A stretch of DNA of 64,000 bases from Nitrososphaerota archaeon (GTDB lineage Archaea > Thermoproteota > Nitrososphaeria > Nitrososphaerales > Gagatemarchaeaceae). Made by a program: the position numbers and the translations under genes. Numbering within the stretch: position 1 is the first letter of the stretch; every line of letters starts with the position of its first letter. The notes beneath the pieces are model-generated. The model saw only the letters and a list, made by a program, of their open reading frames with translations, was not told the DNA's origin and ran no database searches. Below, in pieces: positions 44,838-55,452 of the stretch. The stretch covers positions 1 through 64,000 of the forward strand of contig DAHVLJ010000020.1 of assembly GCA_027320425.1 (NCBI GenBank), in the 5' to 3' direction.

Positions 44838-45791
44838 TTGAAGGTCTCCAGGCTATGCATCGGGTGCATGAGCTTCGGAGGCTCTGACGCCGAAGGCTTC
44901 GAATGGACGGTCGGCTACGACCGCGCGAAGGAGATAATCGACAAGGCAGTCGACCTCGGGATCAATTTCTTCGACACGGCTGATGTCTATTCCAACGGGC
45001 GCTCAGAGCAGATCGTAGGGAAAGCGCTCGTCGGACGAAGGGACGACGCCGTGATTGCCACAAAGGTGGGACTTCCAACTGGCGCCGGTCCCGGGGCCAG
45101 GGGACTCGGAAGGTCCCACGTGATGTGGAGCCTGAAACGGTCGCTCGCCAACCTGAAGACCGACAGGGTAGACCTCTACCAGATACACCGCTGGGACTAC
45201 GACACGCCGGTAGCCGAAGCCCTCGGCACCCTGACCGACGTCGTCAGGAAGCTGCACGGCGCTGACCATCTCGGGGCTTCGAGCATGTGGGCGTGGCAGC
45301 TCGAAAAGGCATTAGGCACCAGCGAAAGACTCGGCCTGGAGCGGCTCAAGACGATGCAGAACCACTACAACCTTGCCTACCGCGAAGAAGAGAGGGAGAT
45401 GATACCGCTGTGCAGGGCCGAAGGGATCCCCCTTATCCCATGGAGTCCGCTCGGCAGGGGGTTCCTTACCGGAAAGTACAGGCGCAAAACGAAACCCAGC
45501 AGCACAAGGTACCGCAAGGACAGGCAACTGAGCGCAAGGTACTTCACGGCTGAAGACTTCGACGTTGTGGAGAGGCTCGTAGAAGTGTCGAAAGCGAAAG
45601 GGGTCAAGCCTGCCCAGGCGGCGCTGGCCTGGCTCCTTGCCAAAGACGACGTCGCATCTCCCATCGTCGGACCGACCAGAGTGGAACAACTGGAAGAGCT
45701 GGCCGAGGCCGTGGACGTTCGCCTGAAACCTACAGAGGTCAAGCGGCTGGAAGAACCATACAGGCCGCACTCAGTCCTAGGACACGAGTAA
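44838..45791 (+). CDS. Aldo/keto reductase
   Basis: FFDTADVYSNGRSEQIVGKAL, DRVDLYQIHRWD, IPWSPLGRGFLTGKY. Confidence 0.93.
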   Translation: MKVSRLCIGCMSFGGSDAEGFEWTVGYDRAKEIIDKAVDLGINFFDTADVYSNGRSEQIVGKALVGRRDDAVIATKVGLPTGAGPGARGLGRSHVMWSLKRSLANLKTDRVDLYQIHRWDYDTPVAEALGTLTDVVRKLHGADHLGASSMWAWQLEKALGTSERLGLERLKTMQNHYNLAYREEEREMIPLCRAEGIPLIPWSPLGRGFLTGKYRRKTKPSSTRYRKDRQLSARYFTAEDFDVVERLVEVSKAKGVKPAQAALAWLLAKDDVASPIVGPTRVEQLEELAEAVDVRLKPTEVKRLEEPYRPHSVLGHE

Positions 45792-45836
45792 CTCACTGCA
45801 TAGGGCTTAAGACCCACCGCGGCCTCGCGCCTCCGA

Positions 45837-48800
45837 ATGTCTTTCTCCGCAGACCTCGCTTGGGAGAGAGTCAAAACCCTGGCTCCGTTTCCCAAGCACC
45901 TGGATTCGTACTACAGGGACATACTTTCACAATACGAAGCTGCTCATAACCTTGCGGTCCTGGCAAGATCAAAGGGGCACGATCCGACCGACTCGGTGGA
46001 AAGCAAGACCGTCTTCGATTTGGCAGACAGAGTCAACCAGATGCTCCGGCTCGACCAATTCGAGGGGCTGGTCGACAGGCTTCGTGAGCTCCTCCACACG
46101 ACAACCAAGGAACGGGCCGCGCTGACCATATCGCAGGAGATTGCACTAGGGAAGTTCGGAACCCTCGAAAGACACGAGGCGCTGAGCTACGGGGTCAGGG
46201 CGGGGCTAGCAGTGATGACCGATGGCGTCACAGTGGCGCCGCTCGAAGGGATATCCGCAGTAACGATAAAACAGAACGACGACAATACCGACTACGTCTC
46301 CGTGTCCTATGCTGGTCCGATGCGCTCCGCGGGAGGGACAGAGGCGGCTTTCTCCCTCGTTATCGCAGACGTGACCGCCAAGAAGCTCGGGCTGAGCAAC
46401 TATAGGGCTCGTCAGGAAGAGATTGACAGGTTCGCCGAGGAGCTGAGGATCTATGAGCGCGATGTAGGCAACTTCCAGTACAAGGTCACCGACGATGACA
46501 TCAGACGTGCCATCTCGAACATGCCGGTCGAAGTAGACGGCATTGAGACAGACCCTATCGAGGTGGTCGTCCACAGGAGCCTGAAGCGGGTGACCACCGA
46601 CAGGCTCAGGGGCGGAGCCCTCAGGGTCTTGAACGACGGCGTCATAGGCCGCGCCAACAAGCTCTCGAAGAAACTGGCGAGCCTCAACATCACAGGGTGG
46701 GAGTTCCTGTCCCAGCTGAAAGGGGGGACCCAGCAGACGACCAACGAGACCGAGAAGGCAGGGGCACACTTCGAAGAGGTGATCTCAGGGAGGGCCGTAC
46801 TTTCGATGCCAAGGAGCAAGGGAGGATTCCGCCTCCGATACGGCAGGTCGGTCAATACCGGCCTCTCGACCATAGGCATACATCCGGCGGTGGCGACGCT
46901 GCTCGACTACCCGGTGGTGACCGGGACCCAGGTGAAGGTGGATATGCCAGGGAAGGCGGCTACGATAGCTTTCGTGGACTCGATCGAGGGCCCAACCATA
47001 CTGACCAAGGACGGGAGCGTCATCAGGGTATCGACGACGGGCCAGGCTGAGAACATGCGCGACGCCCTCTCGAAAATCATAGACCTCGGCGACGTCCTGG
47101 TGAGCTACGGAGACTTCCTCGAGAATAACAAGACGATGCCGCCCTCTCCCTACGTTCCAGAATGGTGGAGCCAAGACCTGGCTAGGGCCGTAGGGAGCAC
47201 TCCAGGCGCTCAGCGGCTTCTCGACGCCGCGGGACTTCCGTCCGCTAGGGTCAGAGACCTGATTGCGTCACCTCTCGCGACCCCAACAGCCGCCGAGGCG
47301 ATATTGATTTCGAGGGCGTTGGGTATACCACTGCACCCATCGCACACGCCGCGATTCGACCGGGTCAGCGCCAACGACCTCGCCGAGCTCAGGAAGAACT
47401 CAAGGATAGTAGGCTCTACCGTCGTCATACGCGTCTCCGTCCCCCAGATACGATGGATTCTCAACACATGCCTTGTCGAGCACGGCATAGACGGCGACCT
47501 GGCATCGGTGGAAGGGGAGCAGGCGCTGATACTCAGGACGCTGCTCAGGCTCGACGAGCCAGAACACGTCGTACCTGAAGACGAGCCCGACTACATCAAG
47601 CGCCTCTCAGGAATCGAGCTTGGACGCCAGAGCACGACGACTATCGGCATCAGGGTAGGAAGGCCGGAGAAGGCGATGGTCAGGAGGATGAAACCTCCGG
47701 TCCACGCGCTCTTTCCAGTCGGCTTCGAGGGCGGCCCCATGCGCGATGTGTTCGCGGCCGCGAAGGCACAGAGGTCAGAGATAGAGGTCGTCAACCTGTA
47801 CTGCAGGACCTGTAAGGAGAGGAGGCTGGCTACCAAATGCGAAGTTTGTGGCGATGCCACAGACTCGTTCATGGCGTGTCCGAAGTGCGGTGCCATGTCT
47901 CAGGACACCACGTGTCCCAACTGTCGGGCGAAGACCCTCCCTTACTCCAAGATGAACTACGACTTTAGGTCGAGGCTAGAAGCCATCAGGGCAAAGATTC
48001 CGCACAACCCCGCTAAACCGGTGAAAGGGGTGAGAGGGCTCACGAGCGTATCCAAGTTCCCCGAGGCGTTAGAGAAGGGGGTCATCAGGAGCAGGCACGA
48101 CGCCTACGTGTACAAGGACGGCACGCTGAGAATCGACGCGACCAACGAGCCGCTCACCCACTTCCGGGTGACCGACGTGAAGGGAGACATCCCGACCCTG
48201 ATCAGGCTCGGTTACTCGCACGACATGAACGGCGCCCCTCTCGAGAGACAGGACCAGGTTCTCGAGCTCAAACCACAGGATATCGTCATCCCAGCTGACA
48301 TTGGAAGCGACCTCGTCAAGATGGCCCAATGCATCGACGACGAGCTCCAGAACCTCTATGGCCTTGACGCTTTCTATTCGGTGAGAGAGCCTAAAGACCT
48401 GCTAGGGAAGATCGTCATCGGTCTCGCTCCGCACACATCCGTTGGCGTCGCCGGAAGGATAGTCGGATTCTCAGCCACAGAGGTCTGCCTGGCAAACCCC
48501 TACTGGCATTCAGCAAAGAGGCGCGACTGTGATGGAGATGGTGACTCGCTTCTACTTCTCATGGACGTTCTGGTCAATTTCTCTCTGCAGTACGTCCCTG
48601 CCCAGATAGGCGGATACATGGACACCCCTCTCCTGATTCAGCCGGTCATCCTCCCTTCGGAAGTAGATGAGCAGGCCCACAACTTCGACATCGCGCCGAG
48701 CTATCCTCTCGAGTTCTACGAGAAGACCCAGAGCACACCCGCCGCGGCGGCGTTGGCGCCGCTGATAGAGCGGATCGGCTCGCGCCTGGAAAGCGACACC

Positions 48801-49301
48801 CAATTCTATGGCTACGGCTACACCCACCCCACAAGCGCCATCACGATAAGGCGCTCACGTGGATCGTATTCGACCCTTCGCACCCTGAACGAGAAGATTT
48901 CAAAGCAGATTGAAGTAGCATCTCTGGTTGAAGCCGTTTCTACAAGAGACGTCGTCGAGTCGATAATCAAGACACATCTTATCAGGGATATCATGGGGAA
49001 CGCGAAGAAGTACGCCACTCAGGCGTTCAAGTGCAAGAGCTGTGGTCTCACTCTGAGGCGTCCTCCCCTGGCTGTCAAATGCCCCAGCTGCGGCGGGGAG
49101 ATTAGGGGAACCCTTACCAGAGCGTCAGTAGAGAAGTATCTCTACATCGCCCAGAAACTCGCCAGAGACTACGATGTGGATTCCTATCTCAGGAGCAGAT
49201 TAGAAATGCTCCAGAGGGAGCTGGACCAGCTGTTCCAGGGGCCTAGGAAGGCAGACCAGCTGGAGCTGACTGAATTCCTGAAACCGGCACTAGCCAAATG
49301 A
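45837..49301 (+). CDS. polC: DNA polymerase D large subunit DP2
   Basis: YAGPMRSAGGTEAA, RRDCDGDGDSLLLLMDVLVNFS catalytic motif, multiple CxxC zinc motifs; no intein. Confidence 0.96.
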   Translation: MSFSADLAWERVKTLAPFPKHLDSYYRDILSQYEAAHNLAVLARSKGHDPTDSVESKTVFDLADRVNQMLRLDQFEGLVDRLRELLHTTTKERAALTISQEIALGKFGTLERHEALSYGVRAGLAVMTDGVTVAPLEGISAVTIKQNDDNTDYVSVSYAGPMRSAGGTEAAFSLVIADVTAKKLGLSNYRARQEEIDRFAEELRIYERDVGNFQYKVTDDDIRRAISNMPVEVDGIETDPIEVVVHRSLKRVTTDRLRGGALRVLNDGVIGRANKLSKKLASLNITGWEFLSQLKGGTQQTTNETEKAGAHFEEVISGRAVLSMPRSKGGFRLRYGRSVNTGLSTIGIHPAVATLLDYPVVTGTQVKVDMPGKAATIAFVDSIEGPTILTKDGSVIRVSTTGQAENMRDALSKIIDLGDVLVSYGDFLENNKTMPPSPYVPEWWSQDLARAVGSTPGAQRLLDAAGLPSARVRDLIASPLATPTAAEAILISRALGIPLHPSHTPRFDRVSANDLAELRKNSRIVGSTVVIRVSVPQIRWILNTCLVEHGIDGDLASVEGEQALILRTLLRLDEPEHVVPEDEPDYIKRLSGIELGRQSTTTIGIRVGRPEKAMVRRMKPPVHALFPVGFEGGPMRDVFAAAKAQRSEIEVVNLYCRTCKERRLATKCEVCGDATDSFMACPKCGAMSQDTTCPNCRAKTLPYSKMNYDFRSRLEAIRAKIPHNPAKPVKGVRGLTSVSKFPEALEKGVIRSRHDAYVYKDGTLRIDATNEPLTHFRVTDVKGDIPTLIRLGYSHDMNGAPLERQDQVLELKPQDIVIPADIGSDLVKMAQCIDDELQNLYGLDAFYSVREPKDLLGKIVIGLAPHTSVGVAGRIVGFSATEVCLANPYWHSAKRRDCDGDGDSLLLLMDVLVNFSLQYVPAQIGGYMDTPLLIQPVILPSEVDEQAHNFDIAPSYPLEFYEKTQSTPAAAALAPLIERIGSRLESDTQFYGYGYTHPTSAITIRRSRGSYSTLRTLNEKISKQIEVASLVEAVSTRDVVESIIKTHLIRDIMGNAKKYATQAFKCKSCGLTLRRPPLAVKCPSCGGEIRGTLTRASVEKYLYIAQKLARDYDVDSYLRSRLEMLQRELDQLFQGPRKADQLELTEFLKPALAK

Positions 49302-50579
49302 ATAGGCTGGCGAGTCTCGGAATGAGTACTTGACTTTCTGAAAGCCCTTCCTCATCTCCTTGATCCTGGACACTACTTCCTTCTTCTTCGCCCCCTGCAT
49401 CCCCAGATGTACCAGTTCGGCTACCTCTCTCATTTCAGACCTTCCCATCCCCAGGCGCGTGAGCTCCGCGACTCCAAGCCTGATGCCCCCCGGGTTGGTA
49501 TAATGTCTCCCCGCCTGAAGGTCGCCGGGGATGGGCTCTCGGTTGCAAATGAGGTTCTGGTCCTCAAGACGCTTTTCTATGGCACCACCGTCAGCGTACC
49601 CGGTCACGTCAAGGACCACCTGGTGAGACTTCGTGTAGCCACCCTTTTCGCCCAGCACCTTCTCGCCGAGCTCGGCGAGCCTTTCTGCCAGAGTCTGAGC
49701 GTTGACCACTACGTCCTTCGCATACCTCTTTCCGAATTGCAGGAATTCGGCGAAGACCATGGCCTTGGCCGCGACATGGTGCAGGTGGTGGTTGCTCGCG
49801 GTGCCCGGGAAGACAGCCTTCTTCAGGGGCTCAGCTAACTCGGCGGTGGAAGCGATGGCTCCTCCCTGCGGTCCGAAGAGAACCTTGTGCGTACTAAACG
49901 TCATCACCTGGGCACCTTCTCGCAACGGGTCTTGGAACTGTCCTCCCGCGATGAGCCCGGCCACGTGCGCGGCATCGTAACAGATGGTCCCGCCTTTGTC
50001 ATGTATCGCCTGTGCCAGTTCCTTTACAGGATGAGGGAACAAGAACAGGCTACAGCCGAACATGGCCAGCTTTAGCGAAGGCAGAGCCGCAATGCGCTTC
50101 TTAGTCTCGTCGACGTCGATGTTCATCGATTCCTTGTCGAAAGCGAAGTATGACACATCGAGAGAGTGCACAAGGCCTGCCGTCCCTCCGAAATCTTTCT
50201 TCCCATGGGAGATGTGTCCCCCGTTGGGGACCGAGAGCGCCATCAGCATGTCGCCGGGACCACTGAGCGCGCTGTAGACTGCGAGGTTGGCGTTAACTCC
50301 CGATACGGGCCTGACATCCACGTGGTCGGCCTTGAAGAGCTTCTTCCCCAGGGCTATGGCCTGGAGCTCTATCTGGTCGATATACCGACATCCAGCATAT
50401 ACCCTCTCTTCTGGCCAGCCTTCCGCATAACGATGTCCGAGGTCTGAGGACAGCACCCTGCGGACAGGCTCCGACGCCAGGTTCTCGCTTGCAATCATGG
50501 GGAGACTCTCAGAGAACCATTTTTCATGGGAACGGATCTTGGCGACTACCGATTTGAACTCAGTTTCGTAAGAGGGCAT
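49290..50579 (-). CDS. glyA: Serine hydroxymethyltransferase
   Basis: [41 protein letters not shown]. Confidence 0.95.
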   Translation of the reverse strand: MPSYETEFKSVVAKIRSHEKWFSESLPMIASENLASEPVRRVLSSDLGHRYAEGWPEERVYAGCRYIDQIELQAIALGKKLFKADHVDVRPVSGVNANLAVYSALSGPGDMLMALSVPNGGHISHGKKDFGGTAGLVHSLDVSYFAFDKESMNIDVDETKKRIAALPSLKLAMFGCSLFLFPHPVKELAQAIHDKGGTICYDAAHVAGLIAGGQFQDPLREGAQVMTFSTHKVLFGPQGGAIASTAELAEPLKKAVFPGTASNHHLHHVAAKAMVFAEFLQFGKRYAKDVVVNAQTLAERLAELGEKVLGEKGGYTKSHQVVLDVTGYADGGAIEKRLEDQNLICNREPIPGDLQAGRHYTNPGGIRLGVAELTRLGMGRSEMREVAELVHLGMQGAKKKEVVSRIKEMRKGFQKVKYSFRDSPAYSFG

Positions 50580-50679
50580 GGGAGACGCGAACGCCCCCAC
50601 ATTAATTATACATTTGGAGCAGCGCCAGTCCAGGCAGATTCCGTTTATACCCAGACGGCGCAGGGTCGCACAACGTGAA

Positions 50680-51411
50680 ATGTCGTCGCCAGGAAACCCG
50701 AACCTCAGCATCGAACTGACCCACGTGAGCAAATCCTACGGCCAGGTCCCGGCCCTCAGTGACCTCAACTTCCGGATCCCCAGCGGAGGGCGCTTTGCCC
50801 TCCTGGGACCGAACGGGGCGGGCAAATCCACAACGCTGAAACTACTCGTTGGCGCCCTGAGGCCCGATACTGGGTATGTCAAGGTCCAAGGAGTCGCCCC
50901 TGACAGCCGAGAGGCGAAGTCACTGGTAGGCTATCTCCCCGAGGACGCCCTTCCTTACAGGATGCTTTCAGTTAGGGAGAACCTAGAATACATTGGGGCG
51001 CTCAGAAACGTCCCCGAACTGAAGGACCGCGTCGACTTTCTGCTTGATGAGCTAGACCTGAGACAGTACGAAAAGGCAAACGTAGGGCGGCTCTCCAGAG
51101 GTAACACCCAGAAGCTTGCAATCGCCCTGGCCCTGGTCCATTCCCCAAAGGTCCTACTCCTGGACGAGCCACTGAACTATCTCGACATACCTACGCAGGA
51201 GAAGGTGATAGGCCTGCTAGACAGACTCGAAGGCACCCACCTGGTTTCCACACACATAATGTCGATCGCCGACAGGCTCACTGACAGCGTCGTCATGATC
51301 TCCAAGGGCATGTTCCTCTGGGAGGGGACCATAGAGGAGCTTAGGAAGAAGGGAGCGCCAGACGAACCCATAGAGAAGGTGGTGGCGAGGATGATGACCG
51401 GTGCTACCTAG
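50680..51411 (+). CDS. ABC transporter ATP-binding protein
   Basis: [43 protein letters not shown]. Confidence 0.95.
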   Translation: MSSPGNPNLSIELTHVSKSYGQVPALSDLNFRIPSGGRFALLGPNGAGKSTTLKLLVGALRPDTGYVKVQGVAPDSREAKSLVGYLPEDALPYRMLSVRENLEYIGALRNVPELKDRVDFLLDELDLRQYEKANVGRLSRGNTQKLAIALALVHSPKVLLLDEPLNYLDIPTQEKVIGLLDRLEGTHLVSTHIMSIADRLTDSVVMISKGMFLWEGTIEELRKKGAPDEPIEKVVARMMTGAT

Positions 51412-52813
51412 GCTCCTGAAGTTCATCATCAGGACAAGATTCTCCAGGCCACTGTTGATACTGCTCTCGATACTCGTAGCCTACGAGGTCGTGATTTCGG
51501 CCATCGTCCCACCACAGAGCGAGAGCTTCCTCCTGAGCTACTACGGGACGGGCATCGTAGCGCTCCTCCTCGCGATGGCCCTCGCTACGGGTGGAGTGAT
51601 GGTGCTGAAATCCGACCGGGACTACCTTTTCACTCTCCCACTGAGCACCAGAGATCTCTCGATCTCCATATTCTTCTCCCAGTTCATCGCATTTGGGATC
51701 ACTATACTGTTCATGTTCGTCTACCTGTCGCAGTCCCTTGCCTCTGCTTTCCTGATAGCTGATCTGGTGTCTCTCGCGCTGACGTTCACTTCGCTCGGAA
51801 TAATCGCCACGTCACTGTCAACCAGGGTGCGGACCGCCCTAGCGGCAGCCATGGCAATCTGGACGTTGTCAGGCATCGCAGGACTCCCCATCTCACCAGG
51901 GGCCGCGTTCAACGGAAACGTGATTCCAGGGACTGCGACCCTGGTCCTGCTCGGCATCGTGACCACAATCGCCGCTTTCAGAAGCCTGTCGAGGGTGGAG
52001 CTCGACATGATGAAGAACCTCGTGCGGTCTTCCTCATCGGAGATCAAATCGCAGATTAGCTATTCTGGGAAAACCCCGATTGGAGCCATATACTCGATGA
52101 ACCTGTCTACACTGTCACTTGCCGGCAGGATGAACATGGCCGGGACTTCGAGATATGTCTCAAAGCGCGTCAAGACGAGATGGGTCGTCACAGCCGCAGC
52201 CGCGGCAGCGGCGGCATACTTCGCACTCGTGTTCTTCTACGCCGGCCCGCCATCGGCGCACATCACAGGCTCAGACTCCTTGCCTGCTGCAATCGGGGTG
52301 TCAATCGGGCTAGCGTACGTCTCTTTCTTCCTGTCCCAATCCGCGATTACGAACGAGCGGATTTGGCTCTCGCTGACTTCTCTCCCTCCGAGCACTTACT
52401 TCAGGCATCTAATCGCCTCGAGAGTCATTTCGCTCCTCCTGATCCTGACTCCGTTCGTGGTCGCCGACTTCGCGCTCTTCCTCCTGGGATATGCCGAAGC
52501 GTTCGGGGCTCTGATTGTGGCGCTCACGGTGATACCCGGTTCCTATGTCCTCACGATACTATGGGCCGCATACATCGCGCCAATACAGGTGAAGGGGGAC
52601 GACCTCACGATGGCTGCCCAGTTCAATCTTCGCCAGCTATCCTCTGCTCTTCCTCTGGCGGCTGTATTCTTGCTCGTCTCTCTTGCGGCAATTTTTCCGG
52701 CGGTCGCTGTGGTCGGTGGCCTCGCGCTCATAGTGATAGCAGGAGTTCTGACCACGAGCAGCAGGTTTTGGGGGACAGTGGTAACGAAGCTGACCGAAAG
52801 CGGATTCGTCTGA
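51401..52813 (+). CDS. ABC-2 type transporter permease
   Basis: Polytopic membrane protein overlapping the ATPase gene by 11 nt. Confidence 0.82.
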   Translation: MLPRLLKFIIRTRFSRPLLILLSILVAYEVVISAIVPPQSESFLLSYYGTGIVALLLAMALATGGVMVLKSDRDYLFTLPLSTRDLSISIFFSQFIAFGITILFMFVYLSQSLASAFLIADLVSLALTFTSLGIIATSLSTRVRTALAAAMAIWTLSGIAGLPISPGAAFNGNVIPGTATLVLLGIVTTIAAFRSLSRVELDMMKNLVRSSSSEIKSQISYSGKTPIGAIYSMNLSTLSLAGRMNMAGTSRYVSKRVKTRWVVTAAAAAAAAYFALVFFYAGPPSAHITGSDSLPAAIGVSIGLAYVSFFLSQSAITNERIWLSLTSLPPSTYFRHLIASRVISLLLILTPFVVADFALFLLGYAEAFGALIVALTVIPGSYVLTILWAAYIAPIQVKGDDLTMAAQFNLRQLSSALPLAAVFLLVSLAAIFPAVAVVGGLALIVIAGVLTTSSRFWGTVVTKLTESGFV

Positions 52814-52859
52814 CAGACGGCGCTAGGCTTAAGAACTCTCAAGCCGGTCCGAATCCGTA

Positions 52860-53018
52860 ATGAGCAAGAAAGACAACGCGCCGATGCCTGCTTCGAGCGC
52901 AGGTCTGCTCACCTTCTTCAACGAAGAGACCCAGGGTGTAAAGATCAGGCCAGAGGTCGTTCTCATAGGGTCTGTAGTGCTCATAGCTGTCTCTATTGTC
53001 ATCAACATCTTCGCGTGA
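52860..53018 (+). CDS. secG: Sec61-beta / SecG preprotein translocase subunit (52 aa)
   Basis: MSKKDNAPMPASSAGLLTFFNEETQGVKIRPEVVLIGSVVLIAVSIVINIFA*: matches archaeal Sec-beta pattern; missed by ORF track. Confidence 0.88.
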   Translation: MSKKDNAPMPASSAGLLTFFNEETQGVKIRPEVVLIGSVVLIAVSIVINIFA

Positions 53019-54777
53019 TCAGAGCAACACCTCTGCCACCGAGTCTCTTGCGAGAAGGTACAGACACCTTTTCGTCCTTCCTTCTGCTTCCAGGCTACTG
53101 ATTTACGGGGGCCTGGCGGCGCTCGCCATCGCTCTCGTCTCAAGGGGTACGGCAGGGCTACCATCATTCATCCTCGCGTACGCCGTATTCGTTCTGGCGT
53201 CGACCGCAATCGCAAGTGCCCTCCGAATTGCCGATGGGAGGACCATAGCCAACGTCCGTCGTGTCTCGGCGCTGCTTTTGGGAGGCGAGATTCTGTGGCT
53301 GGTATTCGGTGCCATAGGGGTAGCATACGCGCGGTTCGTCGGATCCTCGGCGCCGGTCACCAACGCCTTGGTCTTCGGGGCGTTCATATGCGCGGGGTTC
53401 GAGTTTCTGATAATCTATGGCGCTTTCACGAAGAACTCAATCCTGTCTCTCGCGCTTTCCGCGCTCTTTCCAGCCGTCGTTCTGTACCTCATAAGGTACG
53501 ATGAAATAGCCAGCCGACCCGACTTCATTCCGTTCCTTTCGGGGGCGGCCGCCTTCGCTGTCATCGCTGCGTTTCCGCACTTCCTGCGAAGAGGGAGGAC
53601 TAGCCGCGGTTACGACTCGCTCACCTTGTTCCAGGCCTTCATGAAGACTTGGACTGCAGGATACGCCGACGAACTGGAAACGATAATTGCCGACCACTCT
53701 GAGAAAGCAACAGTAGCCACCAAAGTGTTCCGTTTCAGGTCAGCATCTGGGGACATCTTTCTCGTCCTGCCGGGGGTCCATCCGGGACCGTTCCACCCTG
53801 TGGGGAGCTACGACCTGCCAGGGGTAGTGGCCAGGGAGCTCAAAGACATGGGCCCTGTCTTGACGATGCACAAGCCGGGCGGGCACGAGCACAACCTCGC
53901 CACAAGGGCAGACACACTAGAGTACGCAGGAGAGGTCAAACGCTTGGCCAAATCGATCACCTCAAAACCAGGGTCTGCTTTGCTCAAGGGCCCGCTGTCA
54001 GCGCAGATCGGCAAGGCGAAAGCGGGCGCGGTTTCTTTCTCCAACGATGCAATTCTTACGGTTTCATTCGCCCCATTGGGGTCAGATGACTTGGACACCA
54101 AGGTCGAAACCGATTTGGCGCGGACCGCGGCGGAAGCAGGGCTGGATCTTTCAGTGGTAGACGCGCACAATTCCATCGACCATGTGTTGGAGACCCCAGT
54201 CACCGACGACCCCGGGTGGATGGCCCTCTTTGCAGAGCTGAAAGCCGCGCCCACGCGACAATTTGACGTCGCATATGCTCACTCGAGCGAACTCGGTTTC
54301 AAAGGAGGTAGAGACATCACCGAAAATGGGATTGGCATGCTCATGATCAGATCTGGGGAGGTGAAGTCGGTGCTTATCCTAGCTGACGCGAACAATTCGG
54401 TCCCGTCGCTCCGGGACGAGGTGACCAGAGCCCTCGCTTCGGCCGGCTACGAGTTGCTGGAACTCTGCACTTCAGACAGCCATAATCTCGCGGCGCGGGG
54501 GGCTACCGTGGAAAGAGGGTACGAGGCTCTTGGAGAGGCGACGCCTACAGCTTCCATAGCCGACCTAGCAGTGAACCTTGCCAAGATGGCGGAGCCGCGC
54601 CTCTCCCGTGCAGATTTGGGGGTGGCCCATTCGAAGGCAGAAGTGAGGGTATTCGGCTCCAAGGCGTTGAACGAGTTCGCGGTCATGACACAGGACAGCT
54701 CTGCCTTCGCCCGACGCTATCTGCGGTTCGCTTCCACGGCCGTGGGCGTGCTCTTTCTGCTGTCCGCAGTACTCTAG
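52996..54777 (+). CDS. DUF2070-like membrane protein
   Basis: Multiple N-terminal TMs then VLPGVHPGPFHPVGSYDLPG...HKPGGHEHNLAT. Confidence 0.75.
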   Translation: MSSTSSRDQSNTSATESLARRYRHLFVLPSASRLLIYGGLAALAIALVSRGTAGLPSFILAYAVFVLASTAIASALRIADGRTIANVRRVSALLLGGEILWLVFGAIGVAYARFVGSSAPVTNALVFGAFICAGFEFLIIYGAFTKNSILSLALSALFPAVVLYLIRYDEIASRPDFIPFLSGAAAFAVIAAFPHFLRRGRTSRGYDSLTLFQAFMKTWTAGYADELETIIADHSEKATVATKVFRFRSASGDIFLVLPGVHPGPFHPVGSYDLPGVVARELKDMGPVLTMHKPGGHEHNLATRADTLEYAGEVKRLAKSITSKPGSALLKGPLSAQIGKAKAGAVSFSNDAILTVSFAPLGSDDLDTKVETDLARTAAEAGLDLSVVDAHNSIDHVLETPVTDDPGWMALFAELKAAPTRQFDVAYAHSSELGFKGGRDITENGIGMLMIRSGEVKSVLILADANNSVPSLRDEVTRALASAGYELLELCTSDSHNLAARGATVERGYEALGEATPTASIADLAVNLAKMAEPRLSRADLGVAHSKAEVRVFGSKALNEFAVMTQDSSAFARRYLRFASTAVGVLFLLSAVL

Positions 54778-54796
54778 GAGAACGGATTTAGGCGCT

Positions 54797-55426
54797 ATGT
54801 CTTCGAGCTCTAACATGGCGCGTCCTCGGGGATTATTCATCGCAATCGAAGGCGTGGATGCGGTAGGCAAGAGGACCCAGACTTCTCTGCTGAGGGATTG
54901 GCTGCGCGAAAACGCCAAGTCGACCTACGCGCTTTCATTTCCCGCCTACGAGACCGCCATCGGGAAAGAGATCAGACGGTTCCTGGATGGGAGAGTGGAA
55001 TACCCTCCCCAGGTCAGAGCGATGCTCTACGCCGCAAACAGGTGGGAAAAGAAACCCGAGCTTGATGAGGCCATTGCAAACACGGACGTCCTGATTGTCG
55101 ACAGATATTCCGGCTCCAACTTCGCCTACGGCGTTTCTGGGGGCCTGAAGCTCGACTGGTTGACGAGCCTTGAGGATGGGCTTCCTATGCCGGACCTGAC
55201 CATGCTCTTGGACGCTCCCCTCGCAAAGCTCGTTCCAAGGAGAGGGACCAAAGATTCCTACGAAAGGAACACAAACCTACAGGAGCGGGCGCGGGAGGCG
55301 TACTTGGAGCTGGCAGCGAAGTTCGGTTGGACAGTAGTCGACGCGAACAGAGGCGTCCAGGAGATCGCGGGGACAGTCAGATCCGCGGTCACGAACGCCT
55401 TCGGCGTGAGCGGCCGAACCATTTAA
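54797..55426 (+). CDS. tmk: Thymidylate kinase
   Basis: FIAIEGVDAVGKRTQTSLL, DRYSGSNFAYG. Confidence 0.93.
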   Translation: MSSSSNMARPRGLFIAIEGVDAVGKRTQTSLLRDWLRENAKSTYALSFPAYETAIGKEIRRFLDGRVEYPPQVRAMLYAANRWEKKPELDEAIANTDVLIVDRYSGSNFAYGVSGGLKLDWLTSLEDGLPMPDLTMLLDAPLAKLVPRRGTKDSYERNTNLQERAREAYLELAAKFGWTVVDANRGVQEIAGTVRSAVTNAFGVSGRTI

Positions 55427-55452
55427 GACTCCAAGGCCATTTTTCAGGCCGG

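Noticed and set aside
45837-49301. Possible intein in PolD large subunit
   Set aside because: Length of 1154 aa and continuous catalytic region RRDCDGDGDS show no insertion.
52180-52860. 226-aa ORF in alternate frame of ABC permease
   Set aside because: Out-of-frame overlap with a hydrophobic permease gene; Arg/Ser-rich artefact.
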